This document shows, one piece after another, positions 11,653 to 22,521 of a DNA stretch of 64,000 nucleotides. Under the pieces are notes generated by a model, which saw only the letters and a list, made by a program, of their open reading frames with translations, made no database searches and was not told the origin of the DNA. The number at the start of each line of letters is the position of its first letter. The first letter of the stretch is position 1. Source of the DNA: Lumbricus terrestris (Eukaryota > Annelida > Clitellata > Crassiclitellata > Lumbricidae); NCBI GenBank assembly GCA_949752735.1, contig OX457042.1, positions 36,328,368-36,392,367 of the forward strand. The letters are read 5' to 3'. A program made the position numbers and the translations under genes.

Positions 11653-11922
11653 CAGTGGCGGCGCTAGGGGAGCTAATCCCCCTATAAAAGGCCACCCGGG
11701 TTTTTTTTACATGCAAAACTGATATATTTCCACGATTATCGACCGCGGATGACCAAAAAAGTCGTCAGAAATTTTGTCGGATGAAAATGGAAAATTTCCA
11801 TGAGATTTTGACCGGATGACTAAAAAAGGTCGTCAGAAATTTTTGCGGATGACCGGGATGAGAATTGAAAATTTCCTCCGCGAGGATTCAGCCCCAAAAC
11901 TTAAATCCTGGCGCCGCCACTG
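11653..11922. mobile_element. hAT-type MITE, CAGTGGCGGCG family
   Basis: 270 bp with both termini (CAGTGGCGGCGCTAGGGG and, inverted, CAGTGGCGGCGCCAGGATTT). The interior repeats the GATGACNAAAAAAGTCGTCAG text of the 5537 copy. Flanking 8-mers do not match well, so the duplication has decayed or was lost. Confidence 0.8.
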
Positions 11923-12202
11923 TACTACTGTAGCCTACTCAATAGGCTATGCCGATGTTATTAATTCTATAGGTCTACGCTTATGATGTGCTCCGTTAGT
12001 GATGATGAAAATCCTTTTAAACAGTAATTTGAGAACCTTCAAAATATAAATATACTTGATCACTAAAGTATTTAAATACAAATAAAAATATAATTACTTT
12101 TTATATGTATAAATATTTACTTTTAAAAACAATGGCCCACTCAGTACAAAACTTCAATTCACATTTTTGCTCCAGTAGGCCTAATCATCTGTCCAAACAG
12201 TA

Positions 12203-12848
12203 CAGTAGCGGCGTTAAGGGGGCTAAGCCCCCTGAAAAAGTCGATCCATTTTTCTCCCATGTAAAAATTAAATATTTTCACGATTAACCCCCTTTAATGT
12301 AATGTAATGTAAATCTTCGAGAATTTCTCAGCGCCCACAAAAGCCACGTCAGGGAGACCAGCTTATTCACCGGCGCTATATCAAATCAAGTCCGCAATAG
12401 CCAGAGCTGCCGTTTTCGTTCCGGTGCCAGGTCAAAATCCGGGGAGGTCAAGCCGAGGAGACAGCGTGGTGCTACGGTGGTTGTCGGTGATGGTGGTGGT
12501 TGCACTGGTTGGGTGATGGAACTTGATTGGAATCTGGATAGGATAGGTTGAAGAGTTCGGTTTTCAGTCGTGAATGGAATGCAGCAGAGGAAAGTGCAAG
12601 CGGAGGAGAGGTTGAATTTGGAGGTGAGACTGCAGGAGATATAGGAGGGTGATTATTAGCCCCCTCCAACCGCCAAGGTACGCGCGCACAAGGTTTGCCA
12701 GGCTGTTTGGCGGATATGAATACGGACCATTTTCCAAGATTTCGACCAAATGACTAAAAAAAGGTCGTGAGAAATTTTGGCGACTGAAAACGGAAAATTT
12801 TCTCCCGCAAATTCAGCCCCCAAAACTAAAATCCTGGCGCCGCACTTG
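12203..12848. mobile_element. hAT-type MITE, CAGTGGCGGCG family, with nested repeat
   Basis: Ends CAGTAGCGGCGTTAAGG and (inverted) CAAGTGCGGCGCCAGG. Flanks AAACAGTA (12195-12202) and AAGCAGTA (12849-12856) match at 7 of 8 bases. The element is split by an unrelated insertion at about 12297-12660 that contains the GACCAGCTTATTCACCGGCGC repeat also seen at 10228. Confidence 0.8.
12297..12660. repeat. SINE-like dispersed repeat nested in a hAT MITE
   Basis: Begins with TAATGTAATGTAATGTAA and contains AAGCCACGTC..GACCAGCTTATTCACCGGCG. Related to copies at 10228, 13742 (inverted) and 30536. No ORF and no recognised origin. Confidence 0.45.
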
Positions 12849-12892
12849 AAGCAGTAAGAAACTTGCCTATCAGCTAACGGAAGAATCAATCA

Positions 12893-13640
12893 ATCGATCA
12901 ACCAATCAATGTTATAGCGCCCTATTCATAAGCACTTCCAGTGCAGGTGTCACGAAGTAGAGTATCCCTCGTATTAATCTATCCCCCTCCCGATGAAGAG
13001 AAGTTTAAAAAGCGGCAAAGCCACTTCCGCGTGTATTTATTTTTTCAAAATAACTTCCATCTGCTTTGTTTTGAACAATGGCACTAACAGGCATGCTTAG
13101 CCTATTCCTAGGCCCATAGCCTACTAGATAATTTTGCTTACCTTGGTTTTAGAGCACTCAGATCATTTAGAACGCTTAAGAACACTTAATTAGGCATAGA
13201 GCCACTAATTAAATTCGAGTTGTCAATTAAGACAATTAGAGTCACTTTAAATTTTGTTTACAACATGCATTTTTCAAATATACGCATTTTTAAATAAAGA
13301 AGATAGAATGGCTTATTCCCCCCGGATAGTCTAGACCGGTATATTCCATCCGGGGATAAGATTAATTCACCGCCCCCGGATAGCTTTAAGGGGGGATAGA
13401 ATATCACGTGACACAGGCCAAGCGAAAAAGGCATACGTAAGCAATTGGTCAAAATAATAGAGACCATGCACTGTTTCTGAGATGGCGAAAAGCTCGATCG
13501 TTGCTGGAGAACTTTGAGAAATTTGTGATTAGAATTGGATAACTTTTAATTAGAATTACACGTAGAAAAATGTTGATTATTAATTAATTAGAATTGGCTG
13601 CCAAATCAATTAATTAGCTGATTAATTTCTGTCTAATTAA
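12893..13640. other. Gene-free stretch
   Basis: Starts with a decayed L2/SINE-tail-like piece (TTATAGCGCCCTATTCATAAG at about 12912). At 13318-13400 several near-inverted CCCCGGATA/TATCCGGGG blocks occur. No coding signal. Confidence 0.4.
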
Positions 13641-13739
13641 TTAGTCACCATCTTTGTCGATCCAGGTAGGCCTATAGTCGGACCAGCCAAAGAAGAAGGA
13701 ACGGCTCTGCATTGTCGCAGAGCAGATGGATTGGACCGC

Positions 13740-13850
13740 TCGTGAATAAGCTGGTGAATAAGCTGGTGAATAAGCTGGTGCCCCGCGCTTGGCTTTCGAG
13801 TGGCGCTTTAGAAATTTCGAGTTTACGATTAAGTCACCGTGAAGAGAGGA
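13740..13850 (-). repeat. Inverted copy of the SINE-like repeat with 12-bp triplication
   Basis: Reverse complement of the GGGGCACCGGCTTATTCACGA repeat. The GTGAATAAGCTG segment is present three times in tandem. Confidence 0.6.
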
Positions 13851-14109
13851 TGGCGTGCAGTGCGTGCAGGGCGCCTGCGCTAGGGCAAGAGGGTGGCGCC
13901 AAGGCTCGTGCACATCTCACTTTAGTTTTCAGCCAAGCATTCTTTGCAGGTTTTTAGCAGTGGCATCGCCTCGAGTATCCGGTCAAAACCGCGCACACAA
14001 AACCGCGCGCCATCATAACCGCGTTCTAAATACAGTGTTTGCCTAATCGCCAGCCTTCCTGGGTTTTGCATAGCTATCTTGACGTTCATGTCTGACCACT
14101 TACACCGGC

Positions 14110-14336
14110 CAGACCCGCCTTCAAGTGGATGCTAATGATGCTGCAGCACCCGGGCCTGCAGATTTGAGGGGCCGCACATGATTAATAATTATGATTATGA
14201 AGGACATGACATGTTGAACATGCTTTAATCTGTCTCTCGGCCCGCTGTAATGAATATGCTCGGGGTGAACCGGTGGGTTCTCACAAGGGGGCCATTGGAA
14301 GGTTATCACAGCACCCGGCCCGCACTGGCCTTAGTG

Positions 14337-14343
<7 letters not shown>
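14110..14343. mobile_element. Short copy of the 6803 hAT-type family
   Basis: CAGACCCGCC..GGATGCTAATG at the left and GGCCTTAGTGCTACCCT at the right match both ends of the 6803-7873 element; the middle is deleted. The right end abuts a (TA)n run, so no target duplication can be read. Confidence 0.6.

Positions 14344-14400
<57 letters not shown>
14344..14400. repeat. (TA)n microsatellite
   Basis: About 56 bp of pure TA repeat. Confidence 0.97.
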
Positions 14401-14401
<1 letters not shown>

Positions 14402-15500
14402 GCTTTAAAGTTATACTCTTCACTCTTAGACTATAGCTCAAATACATGTGTTGCCATACCAAATGCATTTGTAATTAATTTAAGGTGAATATTAATAATA
14501 ATAACAGTAAAAATTTGCAGCATAATTAGATATGTCTCAAACTTACGCTTTCAAGACGAGATTCAAACAACAAATTTTCATGCGTTGTATCCAAAATGAC
14601 GTCCAGCATCGATGCTTCGGATGAATGCGAATGTCTCAAACGTTATTGACACCTGCGTATACATGTAGGTCACCTGTGTGGCTTCAATGATCCAGAAATA
14701 AATCCACAACAGAGTCAGCAGGTATAAAATTATGTCTTTCTCCTAATCTTCTTCTTCTTCTCGTGTCCGGTTACAGCGTCCGGGCGCATTCAACCTCAAC
14801 CGCTTCCTGTAAACGAATTGCATAAGACCTTCAGATCCGGTTCATCTAAACGCAGCACTGCGCGCTCAAAATGCACGCACGATGACACACACACACACAC
14901 ACGCACATCCACACGCACACATACACACACCAACACACGCGCGCACAGACACAAACACGCACACACACAAACCCACACTTATTTATTCCTCAAAGAAGAC
15001 CGGCTTTCTAATCCCGAGACTTCTATAGTGCCATCACAATAGCACATGCTACCAATCGATGATCTAGTGAAGCGGAACGGCGGCAGTCATGACCACGCTC
15101 CATTAGACGGAGACGTTGTCTTTATTCGTCACCGCTCATAATAAGCGTCTCATGCAATCATCGGCTGCTTGTGGCGCCACCAACGGCCAACGTCGGAGAC
15201 ATTTATAACTGGCCTGCGACCCGGGCCTACACTGTCGTCGTCGTCGTCGTCGTTCATGGTGCGTCGAGTGCCTATATATATAGGCCTATAAGACCCGGAT
15301 AAGAGACGCCACCGCTGCAGCCGATTGCCGCATGCATTGTTTTCCTTTCAAATTATTATCCTCTGCGTCTCAAGTCCCTCCATTAAGCTCCGTATACCCG
15401 TAAGACACAGCATAGAACGACGATAGCCCTGCGTCACAAGCGAGCATATAATAATATTATACAGTGTATATATTACACACATATATACATACATATATAT
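14401..15500. other. Gene-free stretch with CA-rich simple repeat
   Basis: 14882-14975 is an impure CA-rich tract, followed by GTCGTCGTCGTCGTCGTCGTC near 15234. ORFs here are simple-repeat artefacts. Confidence 0.5.
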
Positions 15501-15509
15501 ATATATATA

Positions 15510-16916
15510 CAGGGTGGCTCAAAAAAAAACGTACCACCGGGGAAAATGCGATATCTTCGCAGCCGATTGGGGTTTTTCTGCGAAAATTTCACAATTTGAA
15601 GGGGAATGAATATACAACAATCCCTGAAAGTTTCATTTGAAACTTTTCATGTTTGCAAAAGTTACAGCTGTTCAAACTTAAAATTTCGTTTTTTCAATTA
15701 TCCGGAGAATCATGCTCCAATACAAGTGATTTCATTAGGATGTTTGGCAAATTACAACACACACACATTGATGATGATGTCATACGACCTCACTATGAGC
15801 TGTAAAGAAGCTGTTTATGAAGCAATCTGCTGGTATTTGGTGATATTTTATAGATTAAGGTCTCAATTGGTGAACCCAAACAATGAACGTCATGGGCAAA
15901 GTTTCTGCAAAAGATAAAATGGGAACTCGGACTTTGCATGAACAGAGACTGAGACATCGCGTGATCATAGCAAAATACCCAGTGAAAAGTGGAGCCTGAG
16001 CACATTGAAGACTATCTGCAAACGGGTTTATGTAACGAAGATCAGATGTCGGAAGAGAGGCAGGAAGTGGTCGCTTGATCTGACGGAAAAAGCGCGATTT
16101 TCACGAAATTCGCTTGGTAATCGAAAGGTCAAGTTTGCAAAGCAAATCGTGGTTTCGGCATCAGATATGCCGGCGTGTGTTGCGGCTGCAAGAAAAGACT
16201 GCAATTAATCCCATTCAGTAGGTTAGATGTCAAACTCATCATTGAACTCGCTTACCCATGGAGACTCATTGAAGACCAGGTATGCTCTAACATCTGGTTT
16301 TATTATGCAGCAGGACAGTGCGCCTGCTTGCTCGCACGGCAAGGTTGATTATGATGGCGCTACCTTATTGACATCAACTGAAGTAAATGCATTGGCAAAG
16401 ATGATTTACAAACTCGCCAGACCTTAACCCTCTTGTTTATCACGTCTGGGGAGCTATGCTGGAACGCTGCAAGACATTTAATCCCAAGTTGGAGAACATT
16501 GGCCAGCTGAAGCAAGTCTTGCTGCTAATGTGGGGTCAGTTGCCGCAGGACCCGACCAACAAGGCCATACTAAGCTTCACGAAAAGAATTTGAGCTTGTG
16601 TTAAGGCAGAGAGTGGACACTCTCATTATACCTTACAATAAACTGCAAAACCGAATGCTGAGGTCGTAGGGAAAAGTGATATCATATGACATGGAAATCT
16701 ACAAGTGACGTAAATTTTCCGCGGATATTTGAAAAAACGAAATTTTAAGTTTGAACAGCTGTAACTTTTGCAAACATGAAAAGTTTCAAATGAAACTTTC
16801 AGGGATTGTTGGAAATTCATTCTCCTACAAATTGGGATATTTTCGCAGAAAAAGTTCAATCGGCGGCGAAGATATCGCATTTTCCCCGGTGGTACGGTTT
16901 TTTTTGAGCCACCCTG
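15510..16916. mobile_element. Tc1/mariner element with ~200-bp inverted ends
   Basis: 1407 bp bounded by CAGGGTGGCTCAAAAAAAA and its inverted copy, with TA on both sides (15508-15509, 16917-16918). The TIRs extend for roughly 200 bp and include GGGAAAATGCGATATCTTCGC-type and AAAGTTTCATTTGAAACTTT segments in both arms. A TA duplication with such ends is the mariner signature. The two identical leader peptides read from the two arms are TIR artefacts. Confidence 0.92.
15745..16620 (+). pseudogene. Mariner-type transposase, decayed
   Basis: Scattered frames show the mariner C-terminal pattern: FIMQQDSAPACSHGKV (usual FQQDGAPAH), a PDLNPLDYHVWG-like stretch read as LNPLVYHVWGAMLERCKTFN, then IGQLKQVLLLMWGQLPQ and AILSFTKRI. 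Several frameshifts and stops interrupt it, so it is not functional. Confidence 0.8.
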
Positions 16917-16924
16917 TATATAAT

Positions 16925-17470
16925 CAATGGCGGCACTAGGTTTCTGAAGTGGTGACCAACAGGAAGGCTAAATAAGTTTTCAAGGTGTGCAGAACGCAAC
17001 ATCAATAAATGGCTGCAGATTGGAAGGGTATTTATTTCATCGTGCAGCCGCCCATGTCTTTGAAGATATATGTACCGGTACCGTATGCAGACCTGCAATG
17101 TATAAAATTAGACCTATGTGTGTGTACAATATATAATGTATGCCATGGCATGCAAACATGCATAGGCCTGTGTAGAATTGTATATGCATAGAATATATAT
17201 ATCTATATATATATGTATATAAAGTATATTTTATCTCATATGGATGTATGATTATTGCATATGGTTAAAAATAATAATAATGCACGTGCTGTGCAGTTTA
17301 AAGGTTGTCAAAAAGCCGGTGCAATAATTCATGAGCGTCTTTCATTTCGACGTCGCCTTATGATCCATTCGATGCCAATTCTAAAGCAGCCGTGCGTCGA
17401 TTGTCTAGCTCCATCCTCCCCTCCTCCCTCTTCGTTTCAGCCGTACCCTCCCTCTGCCCCACCCATCCCC
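16925..17470. other. Gene-free stretch
   Basis: Begins with an isolated CAATGGCGGCACTAGG, a possible leftover hAT terminus. TA-rich sequence follows. No coding signal. Confidence 0.35.
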
Positions 17471-17477
17471 ATCGCTC

Positions 17478-17570
17478 TTCTTCTTCTGCTGCTGCTGCTG
17501 CCACTGCTTCTGTTGCTGGTGGTGGTGGTGGTGGTGGTTGTGGTGCTGGTGCTGGTGCTGGTGGTCCGCC
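17478..17570. repeat. Trinucleotide-rich tract (CTT/CTG/GGT)
   Basis: Runs of TTC, TGC, GGT and GCT triplets with no stop codons on either strand. This gives spurious low-complexity ORFs. Confidence 0.85.
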
Positions 17571-17967
17571 CACCTTTGTCGCGGTAACTTTCAGACAACG
17601 CTGCCGACCATCGATTGATTGTTCGGTCGTTCGTTTCCACGCTTGACGGGAGTTACCTGCCGCCCTCTACTTCTCTTTGTTCCATCTGTTTTGTCTGTCC
17701 CACCCGCCCCTCTGTCTGTCTATCCGTCTGTTTGTCTGTGTGCTTCTGACTGCCCGTCAATTCACGTCTGTCTGCGCGTTTCTTTCATCCGCTTCTGCCA
17801 TTTTGCCTTACGTCCAAACCATTGAAGACTGTACAGTAGACCTGTTATAGCCTAACATAATTTCACTGGACCGATGCATGTGTAGTCTATATGTATGCGC
17901 GCACAATTTACGTACGTAGGCTACACAATAGCATTATGATTGATGTATGTGTGCAATTGTGCGTGTA

Positions 17968-18025
17968 GGTATATATATATATATCCGTATGAGAGTGCGT
18001 ATATATATATATATATATATATATA
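17968..18025. repeat. (TA)n microsatellite, interrupted
   Basis: TA runs around a short unique segment, directly left of the inverted-end element at 18036. Confidence 0.8.
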
Positions 18026-18035
18026 AGCCTAATGT

Positions 18036-18688
18036 AGGGGAAGCCGGGCTAATTTCGACCACGAGGGTAAATTCGGCCAGAAGGATTACAAAGGAACCAG
18101 AGGGCAAGGGAAGATTTTAATGCTACCTCCTAGCGTATAAAATATCATATTAAGCATGTTCATCGAGACGGCTTTGCTTTTATGTGAACATATAGTTTAT
18201 TTAAAAGACAAAAAAACGATTTCGATCCTAGAGCCTCATACTGTCGCCAATAAAAGCTAAGAATTGAAGGTAATCTTGTTTCATGGCGGTCGCTCCTCGC
18301 TAAGATGGTTATGGAGGGTTGGTGGGTCGGGGTAAATTCGGTCATGTGGGCGAATTTACCCGAGAGGTGTTAGAAATGGTACCTAGTGCCCATTTTAATA
18401 TATTGGCTTTATATTTTGTGCCAATTTATCCAGTTTTAATTTAAAACATAATTATATCGCGTCATTTTGTACTATATAATATTTGTATTGCTATATTATA
18501 TAGCAACTTAAAAATAACATTTTCCCACAAAATTGTTCTTCTCATTGCCAAAAGTAATCTTACAATATATTGTCCATATCTTACTTTATAAAGGCCTATA
18601 GTTATAATTGTGTTTAATTTTAGCAGCGCGCTAGTTTCAATTTATTACAAGAATTAGAAAAGTGGCCGAAATTACCTCGGTTTCCCCT
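18036..18688. mobile_element. Inverted-end DNA transposon of unknown superfamily
   Basis: Left end AGGGGAAGCCGGGCTAATTT and right end (reverse complement) AGGGGAAACCGAGGTAATTT. The text GAAATTAC/TAATTTCG..GCCA is repeated inverted. ATGT flanks both sides (18032-18035, 18689-18692), a possible 4-bp target duplication. Inner subterminal GTAAATTCG copies occur at about 18068 and 18332. No transposase ORF. Confidence 0.6.
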
Positions 18689-18971
18689 ATGTTTTATGTG
18701 CATATAACTATTATGTAAGTAGGCTATACAATCTGAACAGAGTCAAAAGATACAGTCTGAGACACGAGTTGCATGAACGAAGTCCTATATGCTAGTAGTT
18801 ACATAATATAGCTTATTAACTCGGTCCATCGTGAACGCAAATATACATGTAGGTATCCAACATGTAGCCCTATGTTATGCTATAACCTAAACCTACGTCA
18901 AAATGGATGCAAACAGAATATATTCATACACACACATATATTATGAATAATTATTGTATATGCCGTATGTA

Positions 18972-19211
18972 CAGTGCTTAAAGTCTGGAAAAATAAGTGC
19001 CTGGACGCCCCTTACCTTTCCAAAAGAAGTGCCTGGACGCCCCTTACCTTTCCAAAAGAAGTGCCTGGACGCCCCTTACCTTTCCAAAAGAAGTGCCTGG
19101 ACGCCTTACCTTTCCAGGCTGTGCTTGCCAATAAGTGGCTGGACGGTGTTCAGATTTAAAAATAAGTGCATGGACGCCGTCCATGACCGTCCAGTCACAC
19201 TTTAAGCCCTG
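18972..19211. mobile_element. hAT-type MITE, CAGTGCTTAAAG family, with TSD and internal tandem repeat
   Basis: 240 bp from CAGTGCTTAAAGT to ACTTTAAGCCCTG, flanked by perfect CGTATGTA at 18964-18971 and 19212-19219. Inside, a 32-bp unit (AAGTGCCTGGACGCCCC plus TTACCTTTCCAAAAG) is present about 3.5 times. The other copies in the window have it once. Confidence 0.9.
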
Positions 19212-19265
19212 CGTATGTATGATGCATGTAAGCCTATAAACACGAACACACGAACTTAGGATATA

Positions 19266-19372
19266 GCCTACACTCGCACACACATGCGTGCACACATGCA
19301 CGCACACATGCACACACACACACACACACACATGCACACACACACACGCACACACACATGCATGCATGTGTA
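19266..19372. repeat. CA-rich microsatellite
   Basis: Impure CACACATGCACG-type tract. Confidence 0.85.
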
Positions 19373-19869
19373 TACATGATTAATGTCAGCAGATCTATTT
19401 TGTATTGTAGGCTAGGGCTGGCAAATCCACGCGCATAATAGATTGTTGACTGGCAAAAACGACCGTTGAAAGCCGCTGATTATGCCGCCTGACAAAAAGA
19501 CCTAATCGGCTTTAATTGTTCCACGAAGGTCTATAGATGAGAACGATGATGACGGCAGCGGTCAATACAAATGCCTGCGCAAAATTATTTCGTGTATAAT
19601 TAGGGCTAAACGTATTATATGGGATCGGCGCATGTCGCTTGTTGCCGGCCGACTGCATCGCCTACGCCGGCGCATTGTGCTGATAAAACAAATGGTGGAA
19701 TATCGTGATGCATGTTTTAAGCTGCTCCATAGGCCGAGTAAATTCGTTCAAATCAAACCAAATTATCCGTCTACCTATACCTGGACACAAATGCGACGAA
19801 TAACAAGCATTTCGGAAACAAGGCGTGTTTCATTATAGCCCACTGCTATGCATAATGCATTGCTACCTT

Positions 19870-20191
19870 CAAGGGCGGATACAGGAATTTTCAAAAGGGG
19901 GGCCAAAATTTTCGGTCTCGGGCAGGAAATTTTTTCTCGCCTTGGTCGTCGAAAAATCTGATGACTTTTTTTAGAAAGATAGCATTTTATCCGCCAAAAA
20001 GTTGATGAACTTTTTTTATTAGTCGAACGGGCCTCGTGTGCGGACTTCGTGGGTGTGCCGTGGGTGTGGGGAGAGCCTACGGAATTACTCATGCGTAGGG
20101 ACACGTCGATCAGCTTTCGAGCCAGAATATCTGGTTTAAAAAAAAGATAATGGGAGGGCATGGCCGGATTGGCTCCCTGGATCTGCCCCTG
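19870..20191. mobile_element. hAT-type MITE, CARGGGCRGATMCAGG ends
   Basis: 322 bp. Left end CAAGGGCGGATACAGG and right end (inverted) CAGGGGCAGATCCAGG. Flanks GCTACCTT (19862-19869) and GCTATCTT (20192-20199) match 7 of 8. Its right part (20040-20155) is repeated at 20930-21045. Confidence 0.75.
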
Positions 20192-20199
20192 GCTATCTT

Positions 20200-21200
20200 C
20201 GGCTTTGAAGGCTTCTTAAAAGACGTACGCTGTTCAAAATTTTATTAGAAAATTTAAAAGTTAACCTGTGCGAATGACCGTCTGCTATAGTTTTGCTTAT
20301 GCTGACAGGCCTAATTATTGCTTTGAATTTTCATCTTTGGCTTACTTTGACTCTAACCTGTTGCCCATTCCTTATAGCTGTTCCTTATACAGAATACTTG
20401 TAGCCCACACTGTAGGCCTACGTATATAGGCTGTTCATAATATGAACCCCATTATAATTTTATTGTAGGCTACAAATATAAATACCGCATTCCAATTTTT
20501 GCATTGTAAGGGACCTAACAGCCAAATTTTGACCCTGAAATCGCAACATTTACTTAGGCCTATAGCTGTTCCTTATAGCAGTAATAGCATCAGCTGTGAA
20601 GAACGTTAAAACCAACTACCTCTTAGGCCTATAGGCTATATAACTATAATTATATAGACAGTTTCTTATGCAGTGGCGGCGCCAGCCCTCAAATTTCGGA
20701 AGGTCGCGTCAAGGTCATGGGAGTTATTTGGCAGGTAGAAGAAATCGATGTTTGAGTTTCAAGCAACAAGCATCAAAAACTCAACGTAAACAGCGCGTAA
20801 CTTAGATATAATAGGCCTATATAGGTTACAACAAGAAGAAAACTATCGCTGAACGTTTATAACCCAATTATTATGGCATGCGAAATTGCCCATTGCTCAA
20901 TTATTGTAGTATATTAACAAATGGTGGACTTCGTGGGTGTGCCGTGGGTGTGGGGAGAGCCTACGGAATTACTCATGCGGAGGGACACGTCAGCTTTCGA
21001 GCCAGAATATCTGGTTTAAAAAAGATAATGGGAGGGCATGGTTAAAGTGGTTTGGGTGAGCAGTGGGAACGCTGAATGCGAGCAGTGGGAACGCTGATGA
21101 AGAATTGTATTGAAACGCATGTGTTTTGGAGTTCCATCATGATGAGCAGTGGGAACGCAAGCCAAGAATTTCGAGAGCAGTGGGAACGCCGTTCCCACCC
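20200..21200. other. Gene-free stretch with repeat remnants
   Basis: An isolated hAT terminus CAGTGGCGGCGCCAG is present at 20671. 20930-21045 duplicates 20040-20155. From 21058 to 21200 the motif GCAGTGGGAACGC occurs four times at irregular spacing, like subterminal repeats of a transposon end. Confidence 0.5.
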
Positions 21201-21338
21201 ACTTTAAACTCTGGGCCTACTTTAGTTACTTTACTAATATAATGTGCTAATATTTGGAAATTTTGAAGTAGGCCTACTGATAATCTAGTAAGAAAATCAC
21301 GAACACGTAGGCCTAGCCTATATATGTGTGGTAGTAAG

Positions 21339-21341
<3 letters not shown>

Positions 21342-21424
<83 letters not shown>
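21342..21424. repeat. (TA)n(TG)n compound microsatellite
   Basis: About 58 bp of TA followed by about 25 bp of TG. Confidence 0.97.
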
Positions 21425-21425
<1 letters not shown>

Positions 21426-21714
21426 GTAGACTGGTAGTAAGTCCAATAATTATACGACATTATAGAAATAGCCAACTAGACCTCTTATAGACGGTTAGAC
21501 CTGTCTAGTAGAGTCTACGAGACCATGACATAGCCTAGGCCTAACCGCTGCTTGTCATTCAATGTCGGGTTTGAACGTTCGACATGGCGTCCATGTATAG
21601 GCTCTGAAATGTCAATGGAAACTCTCTTTAATAGATATAATATATCGGTCGGATGCCTTTCTCATCTAACGCAACAACGCAATAAAAACTTTATAAGCAG
21701 AAGGCAAATTTAAC

Positions 21715-21748
21715 ATCGTGTACGACAATTATAATTGTCGTACACGAT
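21715..21748. repeat. 34-bp perfect palindrome
   Basis: ATCGTGTACGACAATTA is followed directly by its exact reverse complement with no spacer. Confidence 0.95.
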
Positions 21749-22521
21749 AATTATTATAGACTTTTAGGCCTATAGACTTTGAGTAGCCTATAGGCCTACT
21801 GCTCACTCTCGATTATCGCCGTCAGCAATTAGGGCCTACACTCAGTAGCTTGACAAGACTATATACATGCATACATCCAGTCTTTTAAACGTTGCTTCAC
21901 ACGCCAACACTTAGCCCACTTGGGCTGTCCATCTAGTTTGTGAAAGACGTGGAGTTCAACAGTTGACTCATTCGAATTGAATTCCTTTTGCAGAGTGATC
22001 AACTTTGGATAAACAGACACCGATATTAAAAAATTATTGTTGGCAGGTCATGAGCAGTGGCGGCGCCAGGATTTCAGTTTCGGTGGGGCTGAATTTGCGG
22101 GAGAACGTTTTTAGCCGCAAAAATTTCTGACGACCTTTTTTTAAGTCATTTGGTCAAAATCTTTTTTCATATCCGACAAACTGTCTGGCAAATCTCGTGC
22201 GTACCTTTACCAATGATGTAGTCGAGTCCACCTGAGCCGAGTCCGAGTCCAGCTAAGCCGAGTCCGAATCGAGTCCGAGTCCAAAGGGGTTCGAGTCCGA
22301 GTCACTATAAGGATCGAGTCCAGGTCCGAGTCCAGTAACACTAAGATCCACTTAAACACTCAATAGGTCTATTATGGTATATAAAAAATATTAAAAATAT
22401 CAATAACATGAATATGAAAAAATTACTGTAATTTATCCAAATTGAACTTTAAAAATGCTGAATCAGATTAAGTTTTCTTCGTTAATCTGGCGAAGTGGAA
22501 TGGATACAAATTCTTCCACTG

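Noticed and set aside
17255..17660. Overlapping Pro/Ala/Val-rich ORFs on both strands
   Set aside because: Triplet-repeat tract without stops; no conserved motif.
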